A stretch of DNA of 64,000 nucleotides from Limnomonas spitsbergensis (lineage: Eukaryota > Chlorophyta > Chlorophyceae > Chlamydomonadales), in contig JAYJMM010000105.1 of the NCBI GenBank assembly GCA_037349105.1, positions 1,364,001-1,428,000 on the forward strand. The letters run 5' to 3'. The notes beneath the pieces were generated by a model that saw only the letters and a program-made list of their open reading frames with translations, was not told where the DNA came from and searched no databases. Position numbers and translations under genes: made by a program. Shown here in pieces: positions 1-13,200 of the stretch. How positions within the stretch are numbered: the first letter of the stretch is position 1; every line of letters starts with the position of its first letter.

Positions 1-268
1 CCACTATGATGTGGCGGAGTGCGTTCCGTCATGTGTGAGTGGCCTGTCATTCATCGTGTCAAAAGTACCCGACAGAGCCCATGATTTTATGCATAACCAT
101 CACATCCGCAGCAGGGATCAGCGGCATACCGGTATAATCCTTTATTACCTGCGGACATGATATCGCATGAGTATAAATGGGAGTTTTGCGTTTGTGTGCG
201 TAGAGTTTCGGTGTATCATGTGTAAGATTGTAAGCATGCCGGAGTGGGCCACCATTGTATAATTTGTC
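1..268. other. 3' flank of the first peptidase gene; no gene seen
   Basis: Probable 3' UTR and flank of the minus-strand peptidase gene that ends at 269. No coding signal was recognised. It carries one copy of the palindrome TACCGGTA at 127-134. Confidence 0.4.
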
Positions 269-3200
269 CTAGCCCTTCCACAGCCATCCCTGAAGTTGAT
301 GGTAGCTAAACAGAGGACCAGGCTCCACATCCCATGCTGAGCTGACATCAAACTGAGCATCATCTGCACCAATGACCTCAGGTTGCCCCACTGGCTCCTC
401 TATCAGCTCTCCAGCCATAGGCAGGGTCCCCAGGCCCTTGCTAACTCGCGTCTTGTCAAGTCCCTCTGGCCATACTGGTAGAAGGTGTTGCAAAACGCTT
501 TTGCCATTGTAGAGCGATGCAGGACCCTGCTCATACAGCAGGCCACGCACAAGGCGCCCCGCCTGGGGATCCAGAGGATCCTCATCATAATGAGCATCCC
601 ATAAAGCAGAGGCGATGACGAATGCCACGATGTACGCGCAATATGTTCCCTTCAAGAAATGTGCATCGCAAGGATGGAGAAGCATGGTGACAATTCAGGG
701 TTTGTCACGTGTACAGTCCAGCACAAAGAGGTTCACAATCTAAACTTCACCACAGTTCAGGACACAAGTATCACAAAAACAACACGCCCGTTTGCCACTC
801 GCACACCGCACCACATGGCACTTTCAAACATGGCGATTCATGGAAGTCACGTCTGCCTCAAAGGAGGCCAGAACTATCATAAAACGCCCCCTGCAAAACC
901 CCCTCTTGTCTCTGCTTGCCTCTTACCTGATGGGAGGTATTTTCATCGGATGTCCACTCCAATAATTTGCCTAGTACTAAGGGTGTTCTATCCTTTTCCT
1001 CTTGGTAAGCGTTTACACGCTACATGCGGACACGAATCCCAAGCACCTCTTAGTGCCCCGTGTCATGCACTGTTAATATTTTGGGGAACCGCTCACCTGG
1101 TGGTGTGCCGCAACAGGCGCAACACTAAGCTGCTTCAGGCTGGTGATCGAAGCTGCGGAATCACTACTGTAGATTGCTTGCGTGGAATCGGTTGCGAGCG
1201 GCGAGAATATCTCCCATACACTCTCCCACACTAGTGCGCCACTGTCGCCACACGAGGAGGGTCCAAACAGGTTCATCAGATGATCCGCCATGGCCACCAA
1301 CACCTGCGGCACCAGGGTCAAACGTTGAGAGGTTCAAAGGCCTTTCAGTGCATAACACAACACCTCTGGGCCCTGCTCAAAAGGCTCAGCCAAGGGCCCG
1401 ACAGTCTGCCTGGGAGGGATAGAAAGTGAAGGGGAAGAGGGAAGGCAGGAGAAAGGGAGAAGAAAAGGGAATGGGAAAGGTAGTAGCCCTCGAGTAGCGG
1501 CGGCTGAAGGAGGGTGAGGGGATAAGCGCCAGCCACCTCAAGGGTAAAAGGTGTATGCAGCAAACAACAACCATACAGACGATGGCAAGAAGGGCATGAA
1601 TCCCAACTCCTAAGGCAGTAGTGGCCTCCTGGAGTCCTGCTTAGGGATGTACCCCGCCAGCAGTGCTGCAGCTGCTCATGATCATGATCACCTGCTCTTG
1701 AAAGTCCAAGGCTCCGTAGTGGGAGGCCTGGTAGTGCTGTGCAAGTTGGCAGGTAGACATCCAGCTGATGGCTGTTTGTTGAGCTGCTTTGGGACCAGGC
1801 GCCACCTGGCCCTCCTGCCGTCTCCTCTCAGCGCCCTCAGAGCAGGCATCGGCTGCATCAGAGCCCTCCTGGCAACTGCGGCCTAGCAAGATGACCTGGA
1901 GGCTCCTGGGGCTCATGATCATTTTTTCCATCAGCATGGAGGGCACCTCAAGCAGGTCTAGGGGCAGGTGCAGGCCTCCAAAGTGCTTAAATGCCCATCG
2001 TTGGGTACTGCTGCTCTCACTGCTGTTCATGCTGCTGCTGCTGCTGCTGCTGCTGGTCCCAATCTGTGGCTGAGGCTGGATCCCCATCCCGGCGATTCCT
2101 CCCACCTGCTCGGCCTCACTCACGCTCCTCGCCATACCTGATGCAGCCACGGGGGGCTTCAGGTCACCATCGCCCCTGGTGTTATTGACAACGCTGGTCT
2201 CTGACCTAGCCGCGCCGCAGATCCCCGAGTCACCCGGCCATCCACAGCTGCTGCTGCTGCTGTTGCTGCTCAATATGAGATGTAGACCATGGCCTATTTC
2301 ATGCATCAGCTCCCAAAGGGATTGGAGACCCTCCGCTACGCCTCCCGGCCACGACCACATCAAACCCAGGCTGACCGCTGGCTGACCACAGCTGTCTTGG
2401 CTACGCTGTGGGCGGCCAGCTACTGGTTGCTGCTGCTGCTGTCCACGAGTGTGGCAAGCGAAATGCAACTGCCTCGCTCCATATCCCCCCCCAGGATCGA
2501 TGTATAGGACGCCGCTTGCACCTGTCTCTGGCACTGTCACGAGCAGCTTCAGGACTGATGCGGACCACAGCTCGCAATCCCTGTCCAGGGAGGGAGGCAG
2601 GGAGACGACACCTGGTACTCGCCCAACCCCACCATCGTCTACACTGCTCAGCTCTGCCAGGCGTGACTCCTGTTCCATGCGCTGCGTCAGAGTGAGAGAC
2701 GGGGCCGGGCTGTCTGCCTCTGCTGCCTGGTCGGATGTGCTCCTGTAGGGTGCGGTGTGCTGGAGCTCCAGGCACACTCCCATGCTGGCTTGAAGCAGGT
2801 CCGACACACCCTGCAACCATCCATGTAAATAAAGAGGGGCAAGGTGCGGAAAATCAGCGTCGAAGGTGCATAAACAGGTGTTACATCGCGTATTGAGAAA
2901 GAAAGGGTTTCGGCTCAGGTTCAGGTGTAATAAATGAATGGACAGCCAGGTGAGCAAACATGTCATGTGCCATGGAAAGATCAGTTATGCCTCCAGCAGC
3001 TGGGTAATTCGTGCACCTTCATAAGGCTAGCGGGATCTTGCCTGCAGAATGTCCTTCAAGTGCATGATGGGCTGCAGCTCCTTGGTAGCCACTAGCGGAC
3101 ATGATTCCTGCAGCATCCGCTGCTGAGCATAGGCTAGGTCCCATGGGAGAACGGAAGCATCCGCCTCATCCACTAACAAGCCCGTGCCCATTACAGGCGC

Positions 3201-5318
3201 AGGGCCCTCCTCCTCGCCGGCCTGCTTCTCCACCTCTCGGGATGAAAGAGCTCCAACCTCAGGGACTGTTGCTAGTGCCTTGGTCATCTGCCTCAGTTGC
3301 TCCTCAGCGGCTGGGCGGGCAGCGGTCGCGCATGCCTCAAGAAACGAGACCATGGCCATGGGCTGATCTAGTGACAGGTTGGACAGTGCGGAGTGTGCCG
3401 CGGATTTTTCTCCCCTTGCCTGGGCCAGCAGGCCTCTGCACCGCCAGGGCAACACAAGGGCTCAGGGTTCAATGGCTCGGTGAGGTGGGGGGGGGCGAGG
3501 CCATCGCTGGAAAGGACATCCAGGTAAGATTTGCATGATGTACCCCTTCTTATACATGTTTATAAAGTAGTGAGGTTCATGGAAGTATGAAACACAATTA
3601 AGCAGCACTGCCATCAAGAGATTCAGGAATAGGCCCCTGATGCTGTCCCCCCCTCCCCCCCACGTCCTTCCTCCTGCACCTGATGGAAGCAAGCTCCGCT
3701 CTCAACAGCAGTAGATCTCGCTTCCTAGGCACCACCCCGCCCTCATACACAGCCCGCCGTAGTGCTGGCAGCGGGTGGTGCCGCAGCAGGTGCTGCAAGG
3801 AGGCACGTTCCAGGAGTATGTGGCCGGCAGGCAGGCCCAGGTCGGCGGCCCTCTGCAGGAGAGGGTGCATGAGAGGATCCATCTCCCAGGGGTGGAGCAG
3901 AGATGGGGCAGAACCAGACGCAGAACCGCTGCTGGCCGTCCCCTCCCCCGCAGAGATCTGCCCCTCACAGCCCTCCCTGTTGGGTTCCAGACCAAGGTTT
4001 GTCTGAGCTGCATCCACACCTGAGCGCCGCGCCTCCTGAGCGCCTGTACGCCCCCAGTCCACATCCTCCAGGCAGAGAAGCGTGGCCGCCTTGGGCCCTG
4101 GGCCGAGGGCGGTGCGGATGGCCAGCGCAGCACTCCTCTCCTCCTGTGCCAGCTGGCTGGCCTCCTGCCACTCCTGGCTCTCAGCTGCTTCTGAGGCAAT
4201 ACCGCCCCCCACCAGCAGACCCAGGTGTGAAAGGCCAAACTCCACCTGGACGCTGCAGCGCTGGAAGGGCACCAGCAGCAGCTCAGACAGCTGCAGCAGG
4301 ACGGAGGGTGAGGGAAGCCCGGCCACAGTGGTCGGAGTTAGCCGGGCTGGTTCTAGATACACAGGGCCAACCTGGTCCCGGTGGAGTGGGAGCGATGAGA
4401 GGTGGGGCTCCTTTGTCTGCCCCCCTCGACTCTCCTCCTGTGGCTGCCCCTCCTGCCGCTGCAGCTCCTGCTGCTGCAGCATCGCTCCAACCAACCTGAC
4501 CTTGTTGAAGATGGCAGAGCTGCGGTACAGGTAGGCCTCGTACTTGTCACAAGCATGGGTGACTTCCTCGCCAGCTGAACGCCATGCCCTGTGACCAGCA
4601 AGCGGACAGACGTAGGGCGGGACATCAGCACGCAGCAGGGAGTGCTCAGAAAATTACCTAGGTTGATAGGCAGCCATCACACTTCAAACAGGGCCGTCCG
4701 CCGGACTCATCCTTGACATCCCGGGACCTGATGAGGGTAACTAGGGTTTCAGGACTGGAACAATTGCAGTGGGTGTTTGGTTGAAAGAAAAAACTGAGCA
4801 GCCCAGCCACAAAGGCATTTCTCCTGTGGGGCATATGATGATAGCCATTAACCAGACAGGCAGGGCAGCGCATCTCACTCGCTACTGTGGCGGCCCGCGC
4901 AGTGCCGGCACTTGGCCTGGACGTTCTTCAGCTCGCCAACCAGCTCATCCAGTAGCAGCAGCAGTTGCACCTCCGGGCCACAGGCTGTGCATGCACGATA
5001 AAGGGTGTCGATGCGTGGCCGGCAGTGGCGATACCAGTAGGCCTTGAGAGCTGCTGGGGTTGTGATGCCGGGCATGCCGCAGAAGCCCTGGGGGGATACG
5101 ACAGGTCCTGACCATGGAACTGCGGCTGCCCTATCCTCCTGCTGGGGTGCAGCTAGGCCGCTGGAATTGGACAGCGACTTGTGCACTGCATAGGGGCTGA
5201 GCCTTCTGTAGGGTGGTGTGCACTTAGAGAGTAGCTGGCACTGCCTTGCCAGGCTGAGTGTGACACGGGCATGGGGTGCATGTCTGGCTGCTGGGGGAGG
5301 ACGACACCATGGTCGCAT
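269..5318 (-). CDS. M3-family metallopeptidase, mitochondrial intermediate peptidase-like (copy 1)
   Basis: Zinc oligopeptidase of the M3 thimet/MIP family, which trims presequences or degrades peptides in organelles. Rebuilt exons on minus: 5318-4912, 4588-3680, 3435-3042, 2810-1692, 1303-1097, 649-269. Phases agree at every junction and give about 1138 residues, against about 700 for typical MIP. The extra length is low-complexity insertion, including poly-Ser and poly-Gln. Zinc motif HEIGH lies near residue 740 in ELMHEIGHGLHLILSS. The third-ligand region LDLLEVPSMLMEKM follows after an insertion of about 110 residues, compared with about 25 residues in the family. Family-like blocks elsewhere include LRRAVYEGG and SHYGALDFQEQ. 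The Arg-rich N-terminus suits a mitochondrial presequence. Intron 3 has a GC donor (CAG|GCAAGA). The last acceptor (AAG|GGA) is the least certain junction. It is head-to-head with the pseudouridine synthase gene and paralogous to the gene at 10210-15219. Family certain; exact substrate and organelle inferred. Confidence 0.85.
1345..1560 (+). repeat. Short retroposon-like repeat copy inside a peptidase intron
   Basis: Lies in the intron between 1303 and 1692. It contains the family core GGGCCCTGCTCAAAAGGCTC near 1372-1391, then a purine-rich (A/G) tail of about 100 bases. The same core and tail order recurs at about 31.3, 59.0, 59.6 and 62.8 kb. Sense strand is taken as the one carrying the A/G-rich tail. 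Confidence 0.6.
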
Positions 5319-5668
5319 GAAAACGTATCAAATTGTTTGCATGTCAGTTGAATGCGGTGTGATGGAGTTCAGACAGGATTAGAGGTAGAAGTGGTGGCCG
5401 AACGGGAAGCCTGGACCGGAATGGTGTTGAGAAGTGCGGCCTGGTCGACGGAGCTGGCAATCAAAGCACACGACCTTCGATTTAAGATAATGGTTGCAAC
5501 TTCAACAAGTTGTTAAGCGTTTCCGTTTCCGTTTTCAACATTCCGTCCGGTGTTCGACGAGCTTTTCCCTCGATGGCTGTTGTCGGGTTTGGGGTTTGGC
5601 CTCCGAGCTCGCTGTAGCTCTGAATTGACAGACTTGGACAGGAAACTGATATAAAGCGCACTCAAAAC
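5319..5668. promoter_or_regulatory. Divergent promoter region between peptidase copy 1 and pseudouridine synthase
   Basis: Only 350 bases separate the start codons of two head-to-head genes, so both promoters and 5' UTRs must overlap or lie back to back here. A short pyrimidine-rich stretch with TTTCCGTTTCCG sits near 5520. I could not assign a TATA box or transcription start with confidence. Confidence 0.5.
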
Positions 5669-8600
5669 ATGAATGCATCTCTAAGTTTGACCTCTATCCC
5701 ATCGCGATGTGCATGGCACTGCGGTAACGTAGCCATTCGTTCACTTCATCCGGTTTCACCTCGATGGGTGCAGCAAGGTAAAAAGATAACGAAGCTCATC
5801 GCAACGGCTACTTCACTATTTTCTTAGGCTTGAACTCGCCAAGGCTAAGGGTAATTGAGGTAGCATGGCTGCCATGGACTGCTTGGGCACGTACTGCTGC
5901 CTGCAGCCAAAATTGCTGTTGCCGTCCCAGCCTGAGCAGAGAGCAGAGTGCTGAATGCCAATAACATTTGAATGTCTGGTCACCTGCAATGCTGTAGCCA
6001 TGCGTGCGACTGCATGCTCATGAGGCCTGTGTTTGTTTAATTTGGAATGTGCGTGAGGACCTCACCTCCTGATGCTGCAGAGCAGAAGTGCCGACCTGAA
6101 TCATCATGTATGAATGTGTATTTTTACAGGTTCAAGAGCTGCGCACAATGTCGTGCCTGCCTGCTCCTCGTCTACCTCCTCCACTGGAGCAAGTCAGGAG
6201 GAGATCGCCGCCCGCATCGTTGCCAGCCGACGCCGCCGAGCTGCCATGCCCACACCCCTTCAGTGCCCTGCTTGCTCCATTCGTGTGGGCACACCTGCTG
6301 CCATGATGAAGCATTTGGCTGCTTGCTGTCCCGACCTGATAAGCGGCACAGCCCTGTCCACCTTGAAGCTTGCCTCTGAGGCTGGTGACCGGGAGGCGGT
6401 TGGGGAGCTGCTGCAGGCGGCGACTGGGACCGAAGCTGCAGCGAGGCAGGAAGCCATCAGGATCACCTTCAGGTGGGTTGAAGCCTGAGTGATGTCATGT
6501 GGGAATGACAGGCATATCGAATGCGTCTAAAACTCATGAGATCTCTGAGGGGCTTTTTTTGTGTCAGGCAAGATACTCTCAGCTTCCATGGCCATACATA
6601 TTTTCGCAGCGGATGCCTTGCCTCCTTCAAATAATTTGGTTACAATGCTCATTTGTCAGGAAGGAAGATGCATGCCTGCTTTCCTGCACGGCTACACATG
6701 CATGTGCATCACAACTCGCGGGTATGTTTTTATGTTAATGCTGGCTCACAGCGGTGGTGCGTAGTTTATGTTCTACAATCTGTGAAAGTATCAATCGATG
6801 CAGCGGCACTTAGTATAGTATTACGCAAGTCTTATGGTGCCTCTTATCATCAATAGCATAGACGATTTGCAGATGATTTAACTACTGATGCCCAGCCTCT
6901 GCAGAAGGGGACTGGTTGAAGCTCCCGGATTATTTTCAAGTGTTTTTTCTTTTTGTGCTAAAAATTGAATGTGTTGTGTACGGTACCAGTATACTTATCG
7001 TTTCTTGACACGGCTCTGATGCGTATTTTCTACTATTTGGACTCCCAGTCCACTGAACCTGCAATATTGACCCCCTGTGCTGAAAAATGTACCTGTTTGG
7101 TAGTAGCTTCAGCTGTGTTGCCCATCTGCAACAGGAAGACAATGTTTGTGTGCCCTTTCCTTGCCTGTGCAGAACTGGCGAGATGGACCCAGTCACAGGC
7201 CAACCATGCAGACATTCCACGCACGAGGTGGCTCAGCGGATGGGCCTGCCTGAGAAGCGGGCTTCGGAGCTGCTTTCTCGAGCCATGCGTGCTTACCCCA
7301 TGCCCGCAGACCCAGAGCCAGTTGACGTTCTCTTTGAGGATGAGGATCTAATCGCAGTCAACAAGCCACCTGGCCTCAACACCGCACCTGCTCACCGGTA
7401 AGAGACCGGATAAGAGCTGTGATGCAGTCAAAGACTTAAAGGGGGTGGGTGGGTTGTTAGGGTCCAGCGGCATGATGTGTTTACGTGTGCTTGATCTGGA
7501 ATGGAGGTGAACATCGAAGTGAGGCTTGTTCAGAGCTGTGTGGGAATCGGTTTAGCTCCCACACTTGAATGGCATTGTTTCGACTCATGCACTGCAAGGG
7601 CAGGCTCTTCACTGAAAATCTTGGTCTTTGTGTTGCCTTTCTATCTGCTGAGATTCCTGCTTTCGTCCTCCCACTCTGCACAGGTACCGCGGTGGTAGCA
7701 TGCTGAATCGCCTGATCGGCCATCTTGGCCGCCCCCCTTTAACCTTGCACCGTCTCGACATGGATACCTCTGGCGTGCTGCTGTTCGCAAAGTCGCATCG
7801 CTGGGTGGAGACGGTAGCTGTGCAGTTCAGGTGGGTAATGTGGACGCAGCTTGTGAGACATGAGAAAAGGATGACATGAGGTGGATGTCAGACACTGAAG
7901 TCTCCTGTGGTTTGCGGTGTCAAGTTTACATTGAAATGTAATTGTTTGGTCCGCTTACCCGATTTGTCTGATGCTGTCCTTATGATGCTTCCCCTCAGGA
8001 ACCGCTCTGTTGCCAAATGCTACCTGGCAATATGCATTGGGGTGCCAGATCAGGCCCGATTTGAAGTCCGATCCAGCATTGGCCGCCACCCAACCGAAGC
8101 TGTGGCCAGAATGACGTTTCCTGAGGATTCGCTGTGCACGTCCCATACTGGTCGTGCAGCACGTCCATCAAATCATGGAGTTGAAGGTCCTGAGGTCTTG
8201 GATGCATCCGAGGCGATAAACAGCTCCCACACGGAAGGCTATGCAGGACTCTCCCCATCTCAATACGACAGCACGGCCGACAGCTCTGTTGACGATGAGC
8301 GGGAATTCAGCAGAGGATCTGCTGATCCTGCCTCAGGGCCTGTTGATCTGAGCGCAGGCACTTTGTCTGCCGGAGCTGACGCGCAGCAGGCATGGACCAG
8401 CTGCTACGTGTTGGCGTCAAACAGCGAGGCCGACCTTTCGAAGCTTGCGCGTCCAGGTGTGTTCCCCTTGCCTCAGAGGCTGAGCACCCCCTGCCTTCTG
8501 CTTCCTGAAGCCAGAGTGCGGTGAGCCAGCATGACCACTTCCAATTCTCTCCTGACCGCCTACCTACCGCTGCCTGGGTCTGTGTTCACAGGCCTGCTGT

Positions 8601-9178
8601 TCGATCCATCGCACCAGACGCACTTGCAGGGGGCCTCCCTCATCGCGTGCAGGCCTCACTCTGGCCGCACACACCAGATCCGAGTGCACTGCCAGAACAT
8701 GGGGCACCCGCTCATAGGGGATGAGCTGTACGGCGTGCTGGTGGGTTGTTGGGGGGGCTCTCTGATGCTGCTGAAGGAGACGAGCTGCTGGTACATAAGC
8801 ATATGACGTATTGGCTTGCGGGTGGGTTTGGGGGAGCCTCGCTGAGTATGAGTGCCCCGAATGATATCTGCGCACACTAAGCGGGGGCTTGCCCTGGAAA
8901 TGACATGCGGTGAAAAGTGGCAGGCTTGCAATGCCACTAGCGTAGGCACTGGTTCTGCCTGCTTTCAATCCAGCTATTTTCTCCCTCTCTGTGGCCAACA
9001 GGGTCCGTGGATATCGCGTCAGGCTCTCCATGCGGCAACCTTGGTCGTGGAGCATCCAGGCAGCAAGGCCCCCCTTGTCCTCACGGCGGCCCTCCCTGAA
9101 GACATGCAAGAAGCACTGCGACAGCTGGGGATACCCGCGCCGCATCAACTGGAGGAGCTGCCCAGATTCTTTAACTGA
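5669..9178 (+). CDS. RluA-family RNA pseudouridine synthase with N-terminal Cys/His motif
   Basis: Isomerises uridine to pseudouridine in RNA. Exons: 5669-5777, 6130-6472, 7173-7397, 7684-7830, 7999-8456, 8592-8740, 9002-9178. Phases agree throughout, giving 535 residues. Catalytic motif II is [16 protein letters not shown] with the conserved Asp. Other family blocks are [16 protein letters not shown] and the C-terminal [20 protein letters not shown] followed by LIGDELYG. The start at 5669 gives a Ser/Arg-rich leader ([19 protein letters not shown]), compatible with organelle import. Exon 2 carries [22 protein letters not shown], a C-x2-C...H-x3-C-like arrangement unusual for this family. Exon 5 adds about 100 acidic, Ser-rich residues inside the catalytic domain. 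It lies tail-to-tail with peptidase copy 2. Family certain; substrate RNA and organelle unknown. Confidence 0.9.
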
Positions 9179-10209
9179 AACTTGGCTGCTTAGCGAGCTT
9201 TGTTAGTCAGCTAGCGCATCTGGTTATAATCTGTCAGCAAGGGATTTGTGTTTCTTCTTTGTGAGCGTTTGAACAGCTAACAGAATATACTGAGCTGGCC
9301 CACAACCTCTGTTCCACCATTACTGGTATGTGTAGGAATTAGTTTAGGAGCTGTTAGGGCACAAAATAGCATAACCTGACCTGACTTTTTATGTCTCTTG
9401 GTCAGGCCACTGTTGTCGTTTTATTTCCTGTGCCCACGTCAATTGTTGGGCTGGTGCTTGTCTTCTGCATTGTAGGGATCATACCTGTGCCCCAGCAAGT
9501 TGTTTGCTCGTATGAAGACCATGGGGGAACTGGTCTATCTTTTTGTCTTACTCGTAGTTTACCTAGTGCTCCAAACCGGTATGCGAGGACCTGCCTCATG
9601 CATCAAATCTCCGCTGGACTTAACAAACGATGTTCGCGCGTGAAAGAACTGTCAGCATGTCTTTCAGCTTTCGTTTATCCCCTTCACATTTCTAAATCCA
9701 TTGGGCGCCTGAATGCCCATGGTGCACTGGGGCCTGTGTTCTCTATACACCGAACATTTACTCAATTAGCATGCATTTGTCTCTTGCTGATCAGAGGTGT
9801 TCAGAGCTGACACGTCAGCACATGCTTATATTTTGAACTGTTTTGTGCTGAAGGTCAGGTGTAGTGAGAGAAGCAGCATTCAAGTTTTGTGGTGGTCTAT
9901 ATTTTGAGCACCGGTACTGGTACATGTACTATTTGTATTAGCCATTAAATTTCATATTTTACAGTGCATTGGGCGACGCAAATGGCGCCAGTGCAAGCCA
10001 CTTCTTGTAACAGTACATGATAAAAGGCCGGGGTGGGTCCCTTGCGAAATACCAGTAAGCTTACAAAAGTGAAAATCTTGACCGGAAATAGGTATCCATA
10101 ATTTACAAATTTTACAAACAAATACCTTTTGCAAATGAGCAGTCCTTGACAGGAATATACTGGCAGATAGTCTCGAGGCATATGTCAGATCTAGCAGACT
10201 TCAATGCGA
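9179..10209. other. Convergent intergenic region between pseudouridine synthase and peptidase copy 2
   Basis: Holds the 3' UTRs of two genes that converge. The open frames here have no recognisable homology and I treat them as chance. A TGTAA-type poly(A) signal occurs near 10008 on plus, far from the stop at 9178. No RNA gene or mobile element was recognised. Confidence 0.4.
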
Positions 10210-13200
10210 TCATGCCAAGTCGTTTTTTTCATTTGCAGGCACTGCTGACTGCGAGGAGATGCTATGTCGCCAGAAATCAAGCAAAACATAATCTACTTCT
10301 GGCAAGCTAACGTAACAGCCATCATCAGGCTGGTGCGCGTGCGCTGAAAGGTCCCGTATGCTTGCCTGCATATCACATGCCGCAGCAGAATCAAGAATAC
10401 ACGTCCGCAGCCTCCTGCCAGATTCCGGATCCATAGGGTTATCCTCCATACCAGATCCAATCCATACTAAGCTGGCCATCATCCAGGCTGATGTGTACCC
10501 GTAGGCCTGGCCTCGTGCTGCAGTCACCCGAGCAAGGGAGCTGGCCTGGTGGGATAGTAAGAGGGGCAGTGAGGCACAGAAATATAATACAGGCATTGGT
10601 TCAGGCTATATAGATTAAAAACTCAGACCGTGCTGAAAGCCAAAACAGAAGAAGCAGCTGCATAGGAGGGAGGGTAAAATTTAAGCCACACATGGCCATG
10701 CACGCTCACCCCTCCCTCACAACTTGCCTGCTGGACAGTGAAAGTTGGCGGCAGGCCCGGAAGGAAATCTCGGCACAGCTGCACCCAGGTCTGGACACCT
10801 CCGGGCCCTGGGCGATACTCCAACGCAGGACAAGCGCACATCAGCTGGTCTAGAAGCATTGAGAGCACCTGCGGCAGCGTGACAAAAGGTTTAAGCCATG
10901 CAGCTTTTGCGCGCGGCACATTCACATACCAAGAGGCAGATGCAGCTGACAGGAGGCAAAGGTAGCTAGCAGGACGCAAAGGCAGCTGGCAGGAGGTGAA
11001 CACAGTTCTGACAGGAGGTAAAGGCAGATGGGTCAAACAGCGGACCTCGTAAGGCGTGCCTCACCTGTATCTGGTGTTTGACTGGGCAGTACACTGATGC
11101 TTGTATGTAGCTCGCAAACGCCTGCACATGCACAGCTGAACCACACAAACAGGGCATGGCAGCAGCAGGTCCCATTCAGTTACTACTCTATACGCACACA
11201 GGACGTTTCCGTGCAACAAATGCAAAATTGGGGCCATGGAGGGAAAGCATGGTGTTCAGGCGGCCTTGAAGTCTAGGCTGGATGATGGTTCCTAAACTAT
11301 GATACAAAAACAGTTTAAAAGCAGGCAAGCAGGCGTGCTGTTTTAGCACTGTACATATGCAGCGGTAAACAATGCTAGAAACCGCAAGTTCCGGGATGCA
11401 ACTGATCGTCAGTCTCACAAGATGCAACTGATCGTCAGTCTCACAAGATGCAACTCACGCGGCATGGCGCTAGGGAGCAGGTGCGACAGTACTGTTGGGT
11501 GCATGGCCATCCTCTCAAACAAGGACGAAGGCACCTCCAGAAGCTCCAGAGGCAGAAAGCTGGGACAGGCCAGAGGCCATTGCTGGAGCGGGATGCTATT
11601 GATGGCAGATCCAGACTGCACTTGAGCGGCAGCACTGCTGATCCTCCCTGGATCAGCCTGCCCAGGACCATCCCCAACGTAATCAAATGGAGAGCTGTTG
11701 CTGCTACTGCTGCTGCTCAACAAGTAGTGCATCGCATGGCCCATCTCGTGAAGAAGCTCAAACAACCCAGACGCAGCTGCACCCATCGGGTCTCGCCCCC
11801 CTTGCTGCTGCTGATGCTGGCCACCTACAGCCTCCTCTGAATCAAGGCTGAAAAGCGTCTCCCTATTTGGCCAGCTCAACCCTACCAAGACCACTGGAAG
11901 ATGCTCTGACTGCGATTCGGAAAGCGGGAGCTCATCCAGGAGCGATGCTGCCGCACTGCCTGTAGTGAAGAACCGAGTGCCGAAGCCGCCACTGCGGTCC
12001 AACACCATATACCCTACCTCACCCCGGCCCTCCACATGCACCGAATACATCATCAAGGGTGCCTCATTGCCACCGCCGCCACCGCCGGGATCACACGAGT
12101 CCTCGCTTGCGCTTTCGCTTCCGCTGGCCACCGCACCCTGCTGCTGTCCCAAGAGGCTCTGCAGAAAGCGATGCACCGCTCCTGAACCCTCTGGTCCCAC
12201 ACATACGTCGCCTAAGGCTCGAGCATTGGCGCCATCACCAGAAACAGGGGTGGGCAGCGCAGCAGCAGTGCTGCGCACGGAGCTGTCGCTTCTCCTGCCT
12301 TCCAGCCTTCTCAAGCTGATGCCCATGACTGGCTCGAGGTACGCCGACAGCCGATCCATTACGTCGCACAGCCTCAGCTCGTAATCCCAGCCCGCAGATG
12401 CTGGCAGCAGCCCATGCTGCGCCCAGTCGATGTCCCAGGGGTGCAGCTCATCCTGTCCCAGGGCGGACATGTGCAGACGCAGCAGCTCCAGCTTCTTGGC
12501 AGCTGCCGGGCGCAGCGCCTCCGCCAAGCCCACCAGGAGCTGCAGCGCATCTGAGGGGTTGCCAGGTGATGTTGTCATGTGTGACCATGCGCTGAAGGAG
12601 TCGAGGTCGTAGCTCAGTGCAATCTTCCTGAAGTCAAGTGCATGTTGACACAACACTTGACAAAGGCAGCGGCAAAGCAGCGTGCAGGCTAAGGGTGCAG
12701 GGTGGTGCATCTACAAGCATCAGAGGGATACATTGGGAACCCCTCACCCCTTCCACAGGCAATCAGACTCTCACATACCGATACCAGTAAGCAGAGTTGA
12801 GATCCAAATTTGACAGAGAACGCGGTTGCAGTGTCCATAGGATAGTGCTGCATGAGTCAAGCCTGGACTCTACTGGCCAGACCTATACTTCAAAAGAGTT
12901 GCAACTTGCCCCCACCTGCGGATTGCAGCCAGCTGATCCATCCCGTCCAGCACAGTGAGACAGCGGGCCTCCACCGCTGTCTCATAGACCTGCCGCCGGA
13001 CACTACCATCTGGGTGGAGGCGCAGCAGTAGCTTGGCAGCCATCAGATCCAGGCGCAGAGACGGTGGCGGGTCGCTTGAGCTGGCCTGGTCCCCTTGAGG
13101 GCCTGCCTTGCGCTCCTGCTCCATCAGCTGCTGCTGGTGCCTGACCAGGTCTGCCATGAGGGGGTCAAGCAGCAGCTCCTCTTCTGTCAGCTCAACGTCT

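Noticed and set aside
659..1234. 191-codon open frame on plus
   Set aside because: It lies opposite the intron and exon 5 of peptidase copy 1, has no family motif, and contradicts the well-phased minus-strand gene.
3903..4534. Long plus-strand frames (198 and 150 codons) rich in Pro/Ser
   Set aside because: Shadows of the GC-rich exon 2 of peptidase copy 1; composition mirrors the coding strand.
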